Shown here in pieces: positions 1-9,769 of a stretch of DNA of 64,000 nucleotides. The notes beneath the pieces were generated by a model. That model did not search any database. It saw nothing but the letters and a program-made list of their open reading frames with translations, and had not been told where the DNA came from. Origin of the DNA: an uncultured SAR86 cluster bacterium (GTDB taxonomy: Bacteria; Pseudomonadota; Gammaproteobacteria; Magnimaribacterales; Magnimaribacteraceae). Location: the NCBI GenBank assembly GCA_902517565.1, contig CABYCU010000005.1, positions 1 through 64,000 on the forward strand. Direction: 5' to 3'. The position numbers and the translations under genes were made by a program. The stretch's first letter is position 1; each line of letters begins with the position of its first letter.

Positions 1-2234
1 CTTTTCTCGCTTGCTTGAACTGCCTCTACTAAATAATTTTCTAAGTCTGTTTTCTTATAGACAACTTCCATTGCTCTCCCTCCCAGCACATAGGAGGGTC
101 TAACCACAAGAGGAAAACCAACTTCTTCAGAGACTTTCATTGCTTCTTCAACACTAGAAGCAATTCCATTGGGGGGTTGCTTTAATCTATGCTTATTAAC
201 AAAGTCCTGAAACCTACCTCTATCTTCGGCCAAATCTATTGAATCAGGTGAAGTGCCTAGTATTGGTACACCATTTTTTTCGAGTTCTTGAGCAATTTTT
301 AAAGGAGTTTGACCACCATACTGAACAATTACACCTACTGGATTTTCTAGCTCAGTTATGGAAAGCACATCCTCAACGGTGATTGGTTCAAAATACAATC
401 TATCTGATGTATCGAAATCAGTAGACACTGTCTCAGGATTACAATTTACCATTATCGTTTCATAGCCCTCTTCTCTTAATCCTAGAGAGGCATGAACACA
501 ACAATAGTCAAACTCTATGCCTTGGCCTATTCTATTAGGACCTCCTCCTAGAACCATTATTTTTTTATTTTGAGTAACGTTAGCTTCACATTCTTCTTCA
601 TAAGTGGAGTACATGTATGCAGTTGAGGACTCAAACTCAGCCGCACATGTATCAACCCTTTTATAAACAGGAGAGATATTTAACGCCTTCCTTAGATTAC
701 GAATTTCTTCTTCTGAGCTCTTTACTAATTTTGCTATTCTGGAATCAGAAAAACCTTTTCTTTTCAAACTGTATAAAAGGTCAAAATTTAATCCTGATAG
801 TGAGTAATTTTGTAGATTGAGCTCTTCTTCAACTAAGTCTTTTATTTGAACCAAAAACCAAGGGTCGATTTTAGAAAATTCAAAAACTTCTTCTACGGTC
901 AGGCCTTTTCTAAAGCCGTCAGCTACAAACCATAATCTATCAGGGCTTGGAATACTAATTCTCTGTTTGAGAGTTTCAAATTCATCTTCTTCACTAAAGA
1001 TTGGGTCAAGACCATCTCGACCTGTCTCTAGGCCTCTAATAGCTTTTTGAAGAGATTCTTGAAAAGTTCTTCCTATGGCCATAACTTCGCCTACAGATTT
1101 CATTTGAGTAGATAAGACTGGATCAGTTTGAATAAACTTTTCAAAGTTAAATCTAGGAATCTTTGTAACAACATAATCAATAGAAGGTTCAAAAGAAGCT
1201 GGAATAACTCCACCGGTTATATCATTACTCAATTCGTCTAATGTATAACCAACAGCTAGCTTTGCAGCTACTTTTGCGATTGGAAATCCAGTTGCTTTTG
1301 ATGCTAAAGCAGAAGACCGTGAGACTCTTGGATTCATTTCTATAATCAACATCTCACCATCTTCGGGATTTATCGTAAATTGGACATTGGATCCTCCCGT
1401 TTCAACACCGACCTCACGAAGAATATCTATAGAGGCATTTCTCATAATCTGATATTCCTTATCGGTAAGTGTCTGTGAAGGGGCTACTGTTATTGAATCA
1501 CCAGTATGAACGCCCATAGGATCTAGATTCTCAATGCTGCAAACAATAATACAGTTATCATTTTTATCCCTTACAACTTCCATTTCGTATTCCTTCCACC
1601 CGCCAAGAAACTTATCAATAAAGATCTCTGAAGTTGGAGAAAGTTCTAGCCCTCTTTTACAGATTTCATCAAATTCTTCTACATTGTAAGCAATGCCCCC
1701 ACCTGAACCACCCATAGTGAAGTTTGGTCTTAAAACACAAGGAAAACCTATTCTTTTAAGCAATTCATGAGCCTCATCAGGATTATGAGCTAAACCTGAC
1801 TCTGGAACTTTTAATCCAATCCTTTCCATAGATGCAGCAAATAATTCACGGTCTTCAGCTTTATCTATAGCCTCTTTAGTCGCTCCTATCATTTCTACAT
1901 TATGTTTTTCCAATATGCCTCTGCTATCTAAATCAAGTGCGGCATTTAAAGCAGTTTGACCACCCATTGTTGGTAATAAGGCATCTGGTTTTTCTTTTTC
2001 TATTATTTTTTCGATCGTTTCCCAATGAATTGGCTCAATGTATGTAGCATCAGCCATACTAGGATCTGTCATAATTGTTGCAGGGTTCGAATTAATCAAT
2101 ATTACCCTGTAACCATCTTCCATTAGAGCCTTACAAGCCTGAGCACCAGAGTAATCGAATTCGCATGCCTGACCAATGACAATAGGACCTGCTCCTATGA
2201 TCAATATGGAATCTATATCTTTCCTTCTAGGCAT
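1..2234 (-). CDS. carB: carbamoyl-phosphate synthase large subunit (3' end outside window)
   Basis: CarB makes carbamoyl phosphate from bicarbonate, ATP and the ammonia delivered by CarA, feeding pyrimidine and arginine synthesis in the cytoplasm. The frame is open from the ATG at 2234 to the window edge, giving 744 codons of a protein that is usually about 1070 residues. The N-terminus carries the family opening (RRKDI, then [17 protein letters not shown]). The visible part covers the first ATP-grasp (carboxyphosphate) domain, the oligomerisation domain and the start of the second ATP-grasp domain, where [15 protein letters not shown] is seen about residues 708-722. The rest of domain two and the allosteric MGS-like domain lie outside. 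The start overlaps the end of carA by 8 bp, so the two are translationally coupled in one operon with pyrF. Confidence 0.97.
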   Translation of the reverse strand, partial: MPRRKDIDSILIIGAGPIVIGQACEFDYSGAQACKALMEDGYRVILINSNPATIMTDPSMADATYIEPIHWETIEKIIEKEKPDALLPTMGGQTALNAALDLDSRGILEKHNVEMIGATKEAIDKAEDRELFAASMERIGLKVPESGLAHNPDEAHELLKRIGFPCVLRPNFTMGGSGGGIAYNVEEFDEICKRGLELSPTSEIFIDKFLGGWKEYEMEVVRDKNDNCIIVCSIENLDPMGVHTGDSITVAPSQTLTDKEYQIMRNASIDILREVGVETGGSNVQFTINPEDGEMLIIEMNPRVSRSSALASKATGFPIAKVAAKLAVGYTLDELSNDITGGVIPASFEPSIDYVVTKIPRFNFEKFIQTDPVLSTQMKSVGEVMAIGRTFQESLQKAIRGLETGRDGLDPIFSEEDEFETLKQRISIPSPDRLWFVADGFRKGLTVEEVFEFSKIDPWFLVQIKDLVEEELNLQNYSLSGLNFDLLYSLKRKGFSDSRIAKLVKSSEEEIRNLRKALNISPVYKRVDTCAAEFESSTAYMYSTYEEECEANVTQNKKIMVLGGGPNRIGQGIEFDYCCVHASLGLREEGYETIMVNCNPETVSTDFDTSDRLYFEPITVEDVLSITELENPVGVIVQYGGQTPLKIAQELEKNGVPILGTSPDSIDLAEDRGRFQDFVNKHRLKQPPNGIASSVEEAMKVSEEVGFPLVVRPSYVLGGRAMEVVYKKTDLENYLVEAVQASEK

Positions 2235-3342
2235 TATTAATTATATTGTCCTCGAATTTATCAAATAAATATTTCAAATCATGAGGTCCTGGGCTAGCTT
2301 CAGGATGGCCTTGAAAGCTAAAGAATGGCTTAGAAGTATGCTCTATGCCCTGAATAGTACCGTCAAATAATGACTTGTGAGTAACTTGAACTGTTCTTGG
2401 AAGAGAATTTTCATCTACAGTAAAACCATGGTTTTGTGAACTAACAGAAACTTTCATATTCTTTAAATCTTGAACAGGATGATTTGCCCCATGATGACCA
2501 AACTTCATCTTAGATGTTTTACCACCTAACGATATAGCTAAGAGTTGATGGCCTAAACAAATACCAAACAAAGGCATATCTATGTCTATTAATTTTGTGA
2601 TTGTGTCGATTGCATACTTACAAGGTTCAGGGTCTCCCGGGCCATTGGAAAGAAAGACGCCATCAGGATTGAATTTCATTATTTGTTCGAAAGTAGTTTT
2701 TGCAGGAAAAACTTTCAATGAATATCCTCGATCAGCAAGAATCCTTAAAATATTATTTTTTATTCCAAAATCCAACACAGCAATCTTAGAGGTTGATTCT
2801 TCCTTTATCCCTCGCCATGTTCCCTCGCACCATTCATAGCTTTCTGGAGTGGTTACTTCTCTAGCTAAATCCATTCCAGATAACCCTTCAAATGCTTTGG
2901 CTTTATTGATAGCACTATCCAGGTCTATCGAATCTCCTGCAAAAATAGATGCTGATTGAGCTCCTTTTGTTCTTATTATCCGGGTTAATTTTCTTGTATC
3001 GATATCAGAGATTCCTAATATATTATGTTTCTCTAGGTATTCCGATAAATTGTCTTCTTTCCTCCAGTTACTTTCTGTTTGGGAAACAGATCGTACAACT
3101 AATCCCGAACACCATATATGATTTGATTCAGTATCTTCATGATTTGTTCCGGTATTGCCAATGTGAGGATAAGTTAAAGTTACAATTTGTTTGGCATAAG
3201 AAGGGTCAGTCAAGATTTCTTGATAGCCAGTCATAGATGTATTAAATACTATTTCTCCGTTGATCTCACCTGAAGCACCTATGCTTTTGCCCTCAAAAAC
3301 TGTTCCATCAGCCAAGGCAAGAACTGCTTTTTTCTTATTCAT
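2227..3342 (-). CDS. carA: carbamoyl-phosphate synthase small subunit (glutaminase)
   Basis: CarA hydrolyses glutamine and channels ammonia to CarB. At 371 residues it has the usual family length. The N-terminal CPSase small-chain domain ([29 protein letters not shown]) is followed by a class I glutamine amidotransferase domain with the nucleophile elbow [11 protein letters not shown] and the His/Glu pair in GHPEASPGP near the C-terminus. The ATG overlaps the pyrF stop in an ATGA (4 bp), and its own end overlaps carB by 8 bp. In many gammaproteobacteria carA follows dapB; here dapB is elsewhere (48523-49263) and pyrF takes its place. Expression should follow the promoter and attenuator upstream of pyrF. 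Confidence 0.98.
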   Translation of the reverse strand: MNKKKAVLALADGTVFEGKSIGASGEINGEIVFNTSMTGYQEILTDPSYAKQIVTLTYPHIGNTGTNHEDTESNHIWCSGLVVRSVSQTESNWRKEDNLSEYLEKHNILGISDIDTRKLTRIIRTKGAQSASIFAGDSIDLDSAINKAKAFEGLSGMDLAREVTTPESYEWCEGTWRGIKEESTSKIAVLDFGIKNNILRILADRGYSLKVFPAKTTFEQIMKFNPDGVFLSNGPGDPEPCKYAIDTITKLIDIDMPLFGICLGHQLLAISLGGKTSKMKFGHHGANHPVQDLKNMKVSVSSQNHGFTVDENSLPRTVQVTHKSLFDGTIQGIEHTSKPFFSFQGHPEASPGPHDLKYLFDKFEDNIINNA

Positions 3343-4022
3343 GAAATTTCTTCATATATTTTTTCAAGGGCATTCCTGGGATTATCTGAACCTGTAATTG
3401 GCCTTCCTATCACCAAGTAATCAGATCCATTTTTAATAGCATCATAAGGAGTTGAAACTCTACTTTGATCACCTACGTTAGTATTAATTGGTCTTATTCC
3501 TGGAGTTACTGTTAAGAATTCTCTGCCAAACTGCTGTTTTATGGAAGCAGTATCGGAGGCAGCACACACAACTCCATCTAATCCACTATCTTTTACCAAA
3601 ACTCCAAGTCTTGAAACTTGATCAGATATATTTTCAAGTCCTATTTCAGGAAGTGATTCGTTAGATAGGCTTGTAAGTACAGTAACTCCAATCAATAGAG
3701 GCGGTTTATCATATCCTTCTATACCCCTCTTCGCAGCTTCCAGCATCTTCGTGCCGCCTGAGGCATGAACATTTACCATCCAAACTCCCAGATCTGCTGC
3801 CGATTTTATAGCCTTATAGACAGTGTTTGGAATATCGTGAAATTTTAGATCGAGAAATACTTCAAAATTCAGATTTTCGAGTTCTTGAATTATTTTAGGG
3901 CCTATCGAAGTAAATAACTGACTCCCTACTTTTAACCTACAAATCTTTGGGTCAAGTACTCTAGCAATATTAATTGCTTCTGAATATTCAAGATCTAATG
4001 GGATAATAATCTTATTTTCCAT
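3339..4022 (-). CDS. pyrF: orotidine 5'-phosphate decarboxylase
   Basis: PyrF converts OMP to UMP, the last step of de novo pyrimidine synthesis. The 227-residue protein begins [12 protein letters not shown] (substrate strand one) and contains the active-site block [13 protein letters not shown] near residues 56-68 with the Lys/Asp charge network, plus TPGIRP and YLVIGRPIT for phosphate binding; all are standard for the short bacterial TIM-barrel form. It is the first gene of a pyrF-carA-carB operon. The leader between 4023 and about 4137 holds a strong terminator-like hairpin and a 35-codon reading frame, so regulation by transcription attenuation is likely (see separate entries). Confidence 0.97.
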   Translation of the reverse strand: MENKIIIPLDLEYSEAINIARVLDPKICRLKVGSQLFTSIGPKIIQELENLNFEVFLDLKFHDIPNTVYKAIKSAADLGVWMVNVHASGGTKMLEAAKRGIEGYDKPPLLIGVTVLTSLSNESLPEIGLENISDQVSRLGVLVKDSGLDGVVCAASDTASIKQQFGREFLTVTPGIRPINTNVGDQSRVSTPYDAIKNGSDYLVIGRPITGSDNPRNALEKIYEEIS

Positions 4023-4119
4023 TAGAAATCTTTAAAATTTTTATGAATTTAGATGAAAAAAAAGCGAACCAGAAATAAATCTGAAATTCGCTAAATTGTT
4101 TTTTAAGGCCTATAGGCAT
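4012..4119 (-). CDS. candidate leader peptide of the pyrF-carA-carB operon
   Basis: A 35-codon frame opens with ATG at 4119 and ends with TAA at 4014-4012, eleven bases inside pyrF in another frame. It begins MPIGLKKQFSEF and becomes rich in Phe and aromatic residues (YFWFAFF) exactly where the terminator-like hairpin and its U-tract are encoded. This is the arrangement of the E. coli pyrBI leader: a short peptide translated through the attenuator with its stop next to the first enzyme gene. No strong ribosome binding site is visible (GTGTGG lies 5 bases upstream of the ATG). The frame could be fortuitous, since T-rich DNA encodes Phe; conservation in relatives would decide. Confidence 0.5.
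   Translation of the reverse strand: MPIGLKKQFSEFQIYFWFAFFSSKFIKILKISNGK
4056..4092 (-). terminator. intrinsic terminator in the pyrF leader (putative attenuator)
   Basis: On the minus strand AGCGAA (4092-4087) pairs with TTCGCT (4068-4063), and an inner stem CAGA/TCTG closes an A/T-rich loop. The hairpin is followed directly by eight T residues (4063-4056), a textbook intrinsic terminator. The neighbouring gene on the other side, map, is transcribed away from it, so no upstream gene needs terminating; it sits between a promoter and pyrF. An attenuator controlling pyrF-carA-carB is the simplest reading. Confidence 0.75.
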
Positions 4120-4130
4120 TAAAACCACAC

Positions 4131-4136
4131 TATAAT
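4131..4136 (+). promoter_or_regulatory. possible -10 element for map-glnD
   Basis: TATAAT lies 48 bases before the map start on the plus strand and overlaps the -10 of the divergent pyrF promoter. No convincing -35 is seen 17 bases upstream, so this is a weak call based mainly on position. Confidence 0.35.
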
Positions 4137-4161
4137 AAATGAATTATATTGTGTCCATCAA
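4132..4161 (-). promoter_or_regulatory. putative sigma-70 promoter for pyrF-carA-carB
   Basis: TTGATG (4161-4156) and TATTAT (4137-4132) are separated by 18 bases on the minus strand. Initiation would fall near 4125, in GGTTTTAATG, so the early transcript contains a U-run just before the leader ATG. A second TATAAT (4148-4143) lacks a good -35 partner. Confidence 0.5.
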
Positions 4162-4184
4162 AACCTTAGGAAATTGAATAAAAA

Positions 4185-4952
4185 GTGATAAAAAATCAAG
4201 AAGAGCTGAACGGTATGAGAGAAGCAGGTAAACTTGCTGCAGGAGTCCTAGAGATGATAGAGGCTTATGTGAGACCAGGCGTATCAACTGGAGAGCTTGA
4301 TAAAATTTGTTATGACTACATTGTTAATATCCAAAAAGCTACTCCTGCAAATATAGGCTACCGAGGATTTGAAAAAACATTATGCACCAGTATAAATCAG
4401 GTGATATGTCATGGTATTCCAGATAATGATCGCATTCTAAAGAGTGGAGACATAATGAATATTGATGTAACTGTAATTAAAGATGGATGGCATGGAGACA
4501 CTTCTAAGATGTTTTCTGTAGGAAAGGTCCAAACTCATAATGAGAGATTGATACAAATAACCCAAGAATGTCTTTACAAGGCTATTGAAGTTGTAAAACC
4601 AGGTGCATCTTTAGGAGATATTGGTTACGCAATTCAGAGTCACGCTGAAAAAAACCATTATTCAGTTGTAGAGGAATATTGCGGTCATGGCATCGGCAAA
4701 GTTTATCATGACGAACCTCAAATACTTCATTATGGAGAAGCTAATACTGGGCAAGAGATAACCGAAGGTATGTGCTTCACCATAGAGCCTATGATTAACC
4801 TAGGATCAAAGTCTACAAAAGTACTTTCAGATGGGTGGACTGTTGAGACTAGAGATGGAAGAAATTCAGCTCAATGGGAACATACGATATATGTTAATAA
4901 AGATGGAGCTGAAGTACTCACACTTAGGAAAGAAGAAAGTTCATCATTCTAG
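4185..4952 (+). CDS. map: methionine aminopeptidase, type I
   Basis: Map removes the initiator methionine from new proteins, using two divalent metal ions. The 255-residue protein has all five expected ligands in context: IDVTVIKDGWHGDTSKMF (two Asp, about residues 97-108), CGHGIG (His), FTIEPMINLG (Glu) and QWEHTI (Glu). Translation starts at GTG 4185 and reads MIKNQEELNGMREAGKLAA, matching the family N-terminus. A weak AGG lies about 15 bases upstream. The stop codon is followed directly by the ATG of glnD, as in the E. coli map-glnD-dapD order, although E. coli rpsB, usually divergent from map, is 43 kb away here. Confidence 0.97.
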   Translation: MIKNQEELNGMREAGKLAAGVLEMIEAYVRPGVSTGELDKICYDYIVNIQKATPANIGYRGFEKTLCTSINQVICHGIPDNDRILKSGDIMNIDVTVIKDGWHGDTSKMFSVGKVQTHNERLIQITQECLYKAIEVVKPGASLGDIGYAIQSHAEKNHYSVVEEYCGHGIGKVYHDEPQILHYGEANTGQEITEGMCFTIEPMINLGSKSTKVLSDGWTVETRDGRNSAQWEHTIYVNKDGAEVLTLRKEESSSF

Positions 4953-7541
4953 ATGTTAGAAACATTTATCGAGCAAAAAGAACTAGATAATAAAAATTTA
5001 TCTAAACAATTTGATAATTGGCTTTATAGAGATAGAGGCAGGCAAATTAGAGGCATTGAGTTTTTCTTAAACAAAAGATCAGAGAATATAGATAATTTAA
5101 TAAGGGAAATAGCTATCCAGACAAGGCTAAACTCTATTAATGACTTTGGGATATTTTCTGTTGGTGGGTATGGTAGAGGGGAACTGCATCCCTATTCTGA
5201 TATAGATTTACTCCTTTTATCAAAGTCAAATTTATCTAAATCTGATCAGAAAAAAATAGAATTATTTATAAGCATTTTATGGGACCTAGACCTCGAAGTG
5301 GGGCATAGCGTGAGGACCATTGAACAGGCCAGAAATCAGGCAAGAGAAGATCTTTATACAATGACCAATATGCTTGAGTTCAGGATACTATTTGGTAATG
5401 AGACTCTTCATAAAGAATACCTCAAAATAATAGATACAAAAAATCTATGGAGAAATAAATCATTTATACAGGCAAAAATACAAGAACAAACTCAAAGGCA
5501 TGACAGCTTTAACAATACCTCATATAACCTTGAACCTGATATTAAATCTTCTCCGGGTGGATTAAGAGATATACATACTATTGACTGGTTAATTAAAAAT
5601 TCACAAAGAAATTTATCTGACAAAGAAAAACTGCCTGGGCTTCTTACTCTAGAGGAAAGGAAGGAGCTTAATAAATCTAAATATTGGTTATGGGTTATTA
5701 GATACCTTATGCACCTTGAAGCTAAAAGAGAGGAGGATAGATTATTGTTTGAGCACCAAATTACAGTAGCAATGAAACTTTTTCCTTCAGTCAAAACATC
5801 AAGCCAAGCAGCTGAAAAACTAATGCATAGATTTTATAGATCATCGCTCAATATCTCGGAAATAAACTCAACATTTATACAGGGCTTAAAGGAAAGTTAT
5901 AAGTTAACAAAGTATTCCAGAAAACAGAGCTTAGATAATAATTTTTTTGTCAGGAATAATTTGATACATCTTCATGATTTGGATGGCTTTAAAAAGAATC
6001 CCAGTCTTCTTTTAGATTTATTCATAAAATTAAGTGAAAACCCTAATGTTAAAGGTATCGGCGCACAGACATTGAGAACACTCAAGAGAGATAGAAACCT
6101 TATCGATGCTACCTTTAGATCTCAAAAAAAGAATATAAAGCTTTTTCTCAAGCTTCTTAAATCCAAAAGACTTCTTGTTACTCAACTTGAGAATATGAAA
6201 GATTTAGGAATTCTAGGAAGATACTTGCCGGAATTTGGAAGAATCACTGGACAAATGCAATACGACCTTTTCCATATTTATACAGTAGACGCTCATACCT
6301 TAGAAGTTTTAAGAAACATGAGATGGATGACCTTAGGCAAATCAAAAGAAAAATTTCCCTTGGCTTCTAAGGTAGTTAAAAAGCTTTCTAAATTAGAAAT
6401 ACTATATATAGCTGGTCTATACCATGATATTGGTAAAGGTAGAGGTTCTGATCATTCTAATCTAGGGAAATTAATCGTAAGAAAATTCTGCAATAAGCAC
6501 TTTTTTTCTAATGAAGATACCAAGCTTATCGAATGGCTTGTTGAAAACCATTTATTAATGTCGATAACATCGCAAAAGAAGGATCTTTCTGATAATAAAG
6601 TGATAAAAGATTTTGCAAAAAGAGTTAAAGATCTAGAGACGCTTAACTACCTTTATTGTCTAACTGCTGCTGATGTAAGTGCTACTAATCCAAATCTATG
6701 GAACTCTTGGAATGCATCTCTTTTAAGGCAACTGTATGATCGCACTAAGCTTTACTTAAAAGATGAGATCCTCCTGAGTAAATCTATAGAAGAACAAAAG
6801 ATTCAAGCTCTAAAGTTGATTGATAAGAATAAGAAATTGAAAACTCAAGATCTATGGAAAAGATTTTATCCAGACTATTTTGAAAGCTCTGATTACAGAG
6901 ATCTGTCTATTCATGCAAATAATATTATTGAATCAGACCATCAGACAACAATTAAGCTTATAGAAAAGGATAAAGAATCTTTATCTACAATTTTTATTTA
7001 TACCAAAGATAAAGAGAACTTATTTGCAACTATAATTGGCGTTCTTGATTCAGAGAATATTAATTTTGTTGATGCAAAACTCTTCGGCATGAAAGACGGC
7101 TTTTGTGTAGACCTAATTACAATAAGTGACAAAGAAGAAAAAATAAATCTTGATTCTGATAGAGGTCAAATCCTAATTAGTAAATTAGAAGAATCAATAA
7201 ATCAAAAGATACTAAAACCTAAAATAGTAAAAAGAAGATTACCGATGTATCTAAAGCATTTTAAAACTAATACAGAAATAAATTTCAATCACGATATGTT
7301 AAATAGGTGGACTGATATTGAAATTAGAACATCTGATTCTCCTGGGCTTTTGGCTTCTATATGTCAGGTATTCTTGAAGCATGGTGCGGTGATAAAAAAG
7401 GCAAGGATTGCAACATATGGAGAAAAAGCTGAAGATATGTTTAGTATTTCTTCTAAGCAAGACACTCCGTTTATCAAGAAGAATGACCTCAATAACCTAA
7501 TTGAAGATCTAGAAACTTCAATAAATGGGCTGAACAAATGA
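4953..7541 (+). CDS. glnD: bifunctional uridylyltransferase / uridylyl-removing enzyme
   Basis: GlnD senses glutamine and adds or removes UMP on PII proteins, setting nitrogen metabolism. At 862 residues it is near the usual length. Domains in order: nucleotidyltransferase with GGYGRGELHPYSDIDLLLL (about residues 71-89, the DxD metal site), the GlnD helical region, an HD hydrolase domain (YHDIGKGRGSDHS, about 489-501), and two C-terminal ACT domains starting near residues 679 (FIYTKDKENLFATIIGVL) and 788 (IEIRTSDSPGLLASI). It begins with no gap after map, and its TGA overlaps the next ATG (7538-7541). All domains look intact, so full PII control is expected although glnB is not in this window. 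Confidence 0.97.
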   Translation: MLETFIEQKELDNKNLSKQFDNWLYRDRGRQIRGIEFFLNKRSENIDNLIREIAIQTRLNSINDFGIFSVGGYGRGELHPYSDIDLLLLSKSNLSKSDQKKIELFISILWDLDLEVGHSVRTIEQARNQAREDLYTMTNMLEFRILFGNETLHKEYLKIIDTKNLWRNKSFIQAKIQEQTQRHDSFNNTSYNLEPDIKSSPGGLRDIHTIDWLIKNSQRNLSDKEKLPGLLTLEERKELNKSKYWLWVIRYLMHLEAKREEDRLLFEHQITVAMKLFPSVKTSSQAAEKLMHRFYRSSLNISEINSTFIQGLKESYKLTKYSRKQSLDNNFFVRNNLIHLHDLDGFKKNPSLLLDLFIKLSENPNVKGIGAQTLRTLKRDRNLIDATFRSQKKNIKLFLKLLKSKRLLVTQLENMKDLGILGRYLPEFGRITGQMQYDLFHIYTVDAHTLEVLRNMRWMTLGKSKEKFPLASKVVKKLSKLEILYIAGLYHDIGKGRGSDHSNLGKLIVRKFCNKHFFSNEDTKLIEWLVENHLLMSITSQKKDLSDNKVIKDFAKRVKDLETLNYLYCLTAADVSATNPNLWNSWNASLLRQLYDRTKLYLKDEILLSKSIEEQKIQALKLIDKNKKLKTQDLWKRFYPDYFESSDYRDLSIHANNIIESDHQTTIKLIEKDKESLSTIFIYTKDKENLFATIIGVLDSENINFVDAKLFGMKDGFCVDLITISDKEEKINLDSDRGQILISKLEESINQKILKPKIVKRRLPMYLKHFKTNTEINFNHDMLNRWTDIEIRTSDSPGLLASICQVFLKHGAVIKKARIATYGEKAEDMFSISSKQDTPFIKKNDLNNLIEDLETSINGLNK

Positions 7542-8725
7542 ATAATCAATTGAACTCTTTAACGGCATATCCCTTTCAATACTTAACAGATTTACTTAAA
7601 GAGATAAAAAAGGATCCCAAAGAAATAATTGGGCTTCATATTGGTGAGCCGAAGGGAAAGGCTCCCAAAGAAGCTATAGAGATCATTAACGCTAACTCTC
7701 TTTCTCTCTCGAAGTACCCAACCTCTTCGGGAGAAATAAAGCTTAGAGAGGCTTATTGCAATCAATTGATAGAAAGATTCGATATAAACAATATTGATCC
7801 TAATAAACATGTTTTACCTCTTTCAGGAACTCGAGAAGGTATCTTTGCTTTTATTCAATCAGCAATAGATGTTACAAAACAAAGTCCAAAAGTACTTCTG
7901 CCTAACCCTTTTTACAAAATATATGAAGGAGCGGCCATTATGGCTGGTGCAGAACCTTATTACGTAAATTCAATTGAGTCAGAAGGTTTCAGACCTGATC
8001 TTGAAAGCATACCAGAGAAAGTTTGGGAAGATTGCCAGATTTTTATAATCTGCTCACCTTCTAATCCAACGGGGTATTGTCTTAGCAGAGAAGAATATGA
8101 AATACTTTTAGAAAAAGCTGACCGATATAATTTTTTCTTATGCTCAGATGAGTGTTATGTAGATATTTATCCAAGTTTATCTAATCCGCCTTTAGGTCTA
8201 TTAGATTGCGAAGAAATCTCTAGAAAGAACTCTAAATCAGTTGTTTTCCATAGTCTTTCCAAAAGGTCAAATTTAGCAGGCCTTAGATCAGGTTTTATTT
8301 GTGCTGAAGAAGAGATTATTAAAAAAATTGCTCTATATAGAACTTACCACGGCGTGACTCTTTCATTGCCAACTCAAATGGCTAGCGCTTGGGCCTGGTC
8401 AGATACCAATCACGTAAAAGAAAATAGGATTGGGTACGATAAAAAATATCAAACTGCTATTTCTTGTTTAGATGCAACCGAACAAATCATAAGACCTGAT
8501 GGAGGTTTTTATATTTGGTTAAAGCTTCCGTGTGATGATCAAGAATTTGCTAAATCTCTTTATAAGAATGAATCAATATTAAGTTTACCAGGATCATACT
8601 TAGGTAAAGAAAACGAAGGCTCTAATCCTGGAAAAGGATTTTTAAGATTAGCGGTAGTCCACGATATTGCAACTATTCAAAAAGCTTTCACCGCAGTGAA
8701 TAAAACTTTATTAAATTTCAAATAA
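7538..8725 (+). CDS. dapC: succinyldiaminopimelate transaminase (class I/II aminotransferase)
   Basis: This is a PLP-dependent fold type I aminotransferase of 395 residues, with substrate motif LPLSGTREGIFA, LLPNPFYKIYEGAA, SPSNPTGYCLS, the aspartate in CSDECYVDIY and the PLP lysine in SLSKRSNLAGLRSGF (about residue 242). The N-terminal LTAYPFQYLTDLLKEI and its place between glnD and dapD-dapE point to the DapC-type enzyme, which aminates N-succinyl-2-amino-6-oxopimelate in lysine and peptidoglycan precursor synthesis. Sequence alone cannot exclude a related specificity such as N-acetylornithine, but the three-gene dap context makes the lysine role likely. It overlaps glnD by 4 bp. Confidence 0.85.
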   Translation: MNNQLNSLTAYPFQYLTDLLKEIKKDPKEIIGLHIGEPKGKAPKEAIEIINANSLSLSKYPTSSGEIKLREAYCNQLIERFDINNIDPNKHVLPLSGTREGIFAFIQSAIDVTKQSPKVLLPNPFYKIYEGAAIMAGAEPYYVNSIESEGFRPDLESIPEKVWEDCQIFIICSPSNPTGYCLSREEYEILLEKADRYNFFLCSDECYVDIYPSLSNPPLGLLDCEEISRKNSKSVVFHSLSKRSNLAGLRSGFICAEEEIIKKIALYRTYHGVTLSLPTQMASAWAWSDTNHVKENRIGYDKKYQTAISCLDATEQIIRPDGGFYIWLKLPCDDQEFAKSLYKNESILSLPGSYLGKENEGSNPGKGFLRLAVVHDIATIQKAFTAVNKTLLNFK

Positions 8726-8771
8726 AGCCTTAGACCTATCTCTTAAGAAACACAGAACTTATAATACATAT

Positions 8772-9761
8772 ATGAATATATTCCCCTTAATAGGAATTGG
8801 CATTTCTACTTTAAACTCCAAACATGAGGAATTAGATGTTAGATACCATCTAATATTAAACAAACATCAAGAGATTCTTAATACCCATCAAATGGAGCAT
8901 CCTGGTTACGAGAAACTAGAAAGCATGATAGTAACCCCTAATGAAAAAGACGATTTTAATAAAGAAATTTCCCAATTGTTGTCTGTAAAAGATAGACAAA
9001 AATTGGTTATGTATAAAATTGAGAAGGATGAAGATGTAGCTGATATTCATGATGCTTACCTCAAACTTTACCTATTATCGCTAAGAGCCTGTCAGCCTAA
9101 TCAACTAAATCTTACTAATATATTTGGAGCATTGCCGAATGTCGCCTGGACTAATCATGGGCCAGTCGATGTTCATGAGATAGATCTATTAAGATCTAAA
9201 GAGGGTGAAGTTACAGTTAGATCTGTTGATAAGTTTCCTTGCATGACTGACTATATAATTCCCTCTGGAGTTAGGGTTGCTGACGCCTCTCGGGTTAGGT
9301 TGGGTGCATATCTTTCTGAAGGCACGACTGTTATGCATGAGGGTTTCGTTAACTTTAATGCAGGAACTTTAGGTCCGGCGATGATAGAAGGTAGAATTTC
9401 TGCAGGGGTAATCATAGGTAAAAATTCGGATCTAGGAGGAGGATGCTCAACCATGGGTACTTTATCAGGTGGTAATGATATAAAAATATCTGTTGGAGAG
9501 GACTGTTTGCTAGGAGCGAATTCAGGTTTAGGAATACCTATCGGAGATAGATGCATCATCGAAGCAGGTTTATATCTTACTGGAGGTTCTAAAGTAGAAG
9601 TTCTGGACTCTGGCAACCAAGTAGTTGAAATTGTCAAAGCTTCTGCCCTGTCTGGCCAAAATGACCTGTTATTTATTAGAAATTCTATATCCGGTGCTAT
9701 TCAGTGTAAGCCTAATATTAAAAGTGTGATTTTAAACGAAACTCTTCACAAAAATGACTGA
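8772..9761 (+). CDS. dapD: tetrahydrodipicolinate N-succinyltransferase (long Pseudomonas/actinobacterial type)
   Basis: DapD transfers succinyl from succinyl-CoA to tetrahydrodipicolinate. The protein has 329 residues, clearly longer than the 274-residue E. coli form, and matches the other DapD family: an N-terminal mixed domain, then a left-handed beta-helix built from hexapeptide-like turns (GFVNFNAGTLGPAMIEG, SAGVIIGKNSDLGGGCSTMG, SVGEDCLLGANSGLGIPIG, about residues 190-270). It is followed 8 bases later by dapE. A TATAAT at 8760-8765 sits only 6 bases before the ATG, without a good -35; co-transcription from upstream is more probable. Confidence 0.92.
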   Translation: MNIFPLIGIGISTLNSKHEELDVRYHLILNKHQEILNTHQMEHPGYEKLESMIVTPNEKDDFNKEISQLLSVKDRQKLVMYKIEKDEDVADIHDAYLKLYLLSLRACQPNQLNLTNIFGALPNVAWTNHGPVDVHEIDLLRSKEGEVTVRSVDKFPCMTDYIIPSGVRVADASRVRLGAYLSEGTTVMHEGFVNFNAGTLGPAMIEGRISAGVIIGKNSDLGGGCSTMGTLSGGNDIKISVGEDCLLGANSGLGIPIGDRCIIEAGLYLTGGSKVEVLDSGNQVVEIVKASALSGQNDLLFIRNSISGAIQCKPNIKSVILNETLHKND

Positions 9762-9769
9762 CTATTAAT

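Noticed and set aside
617-820. Plus-strand frame of 67 codons at the left end
   Set aside because: It is antisense to carB, whose frame is unbroken across it.
8760-8765. TATAAT just before dapD suggesting a leaderless transcript
   Set aside because: No -35 match is present at 15-19 bases, and co-transcription with the upstream aminotransferase explains expression.
9251-9637. Minus-strand frame of 128 codons inside dapD
   Set aside because: It mirrors the beta-helix coding region of dapD and shows no start signal or recognisable domain.
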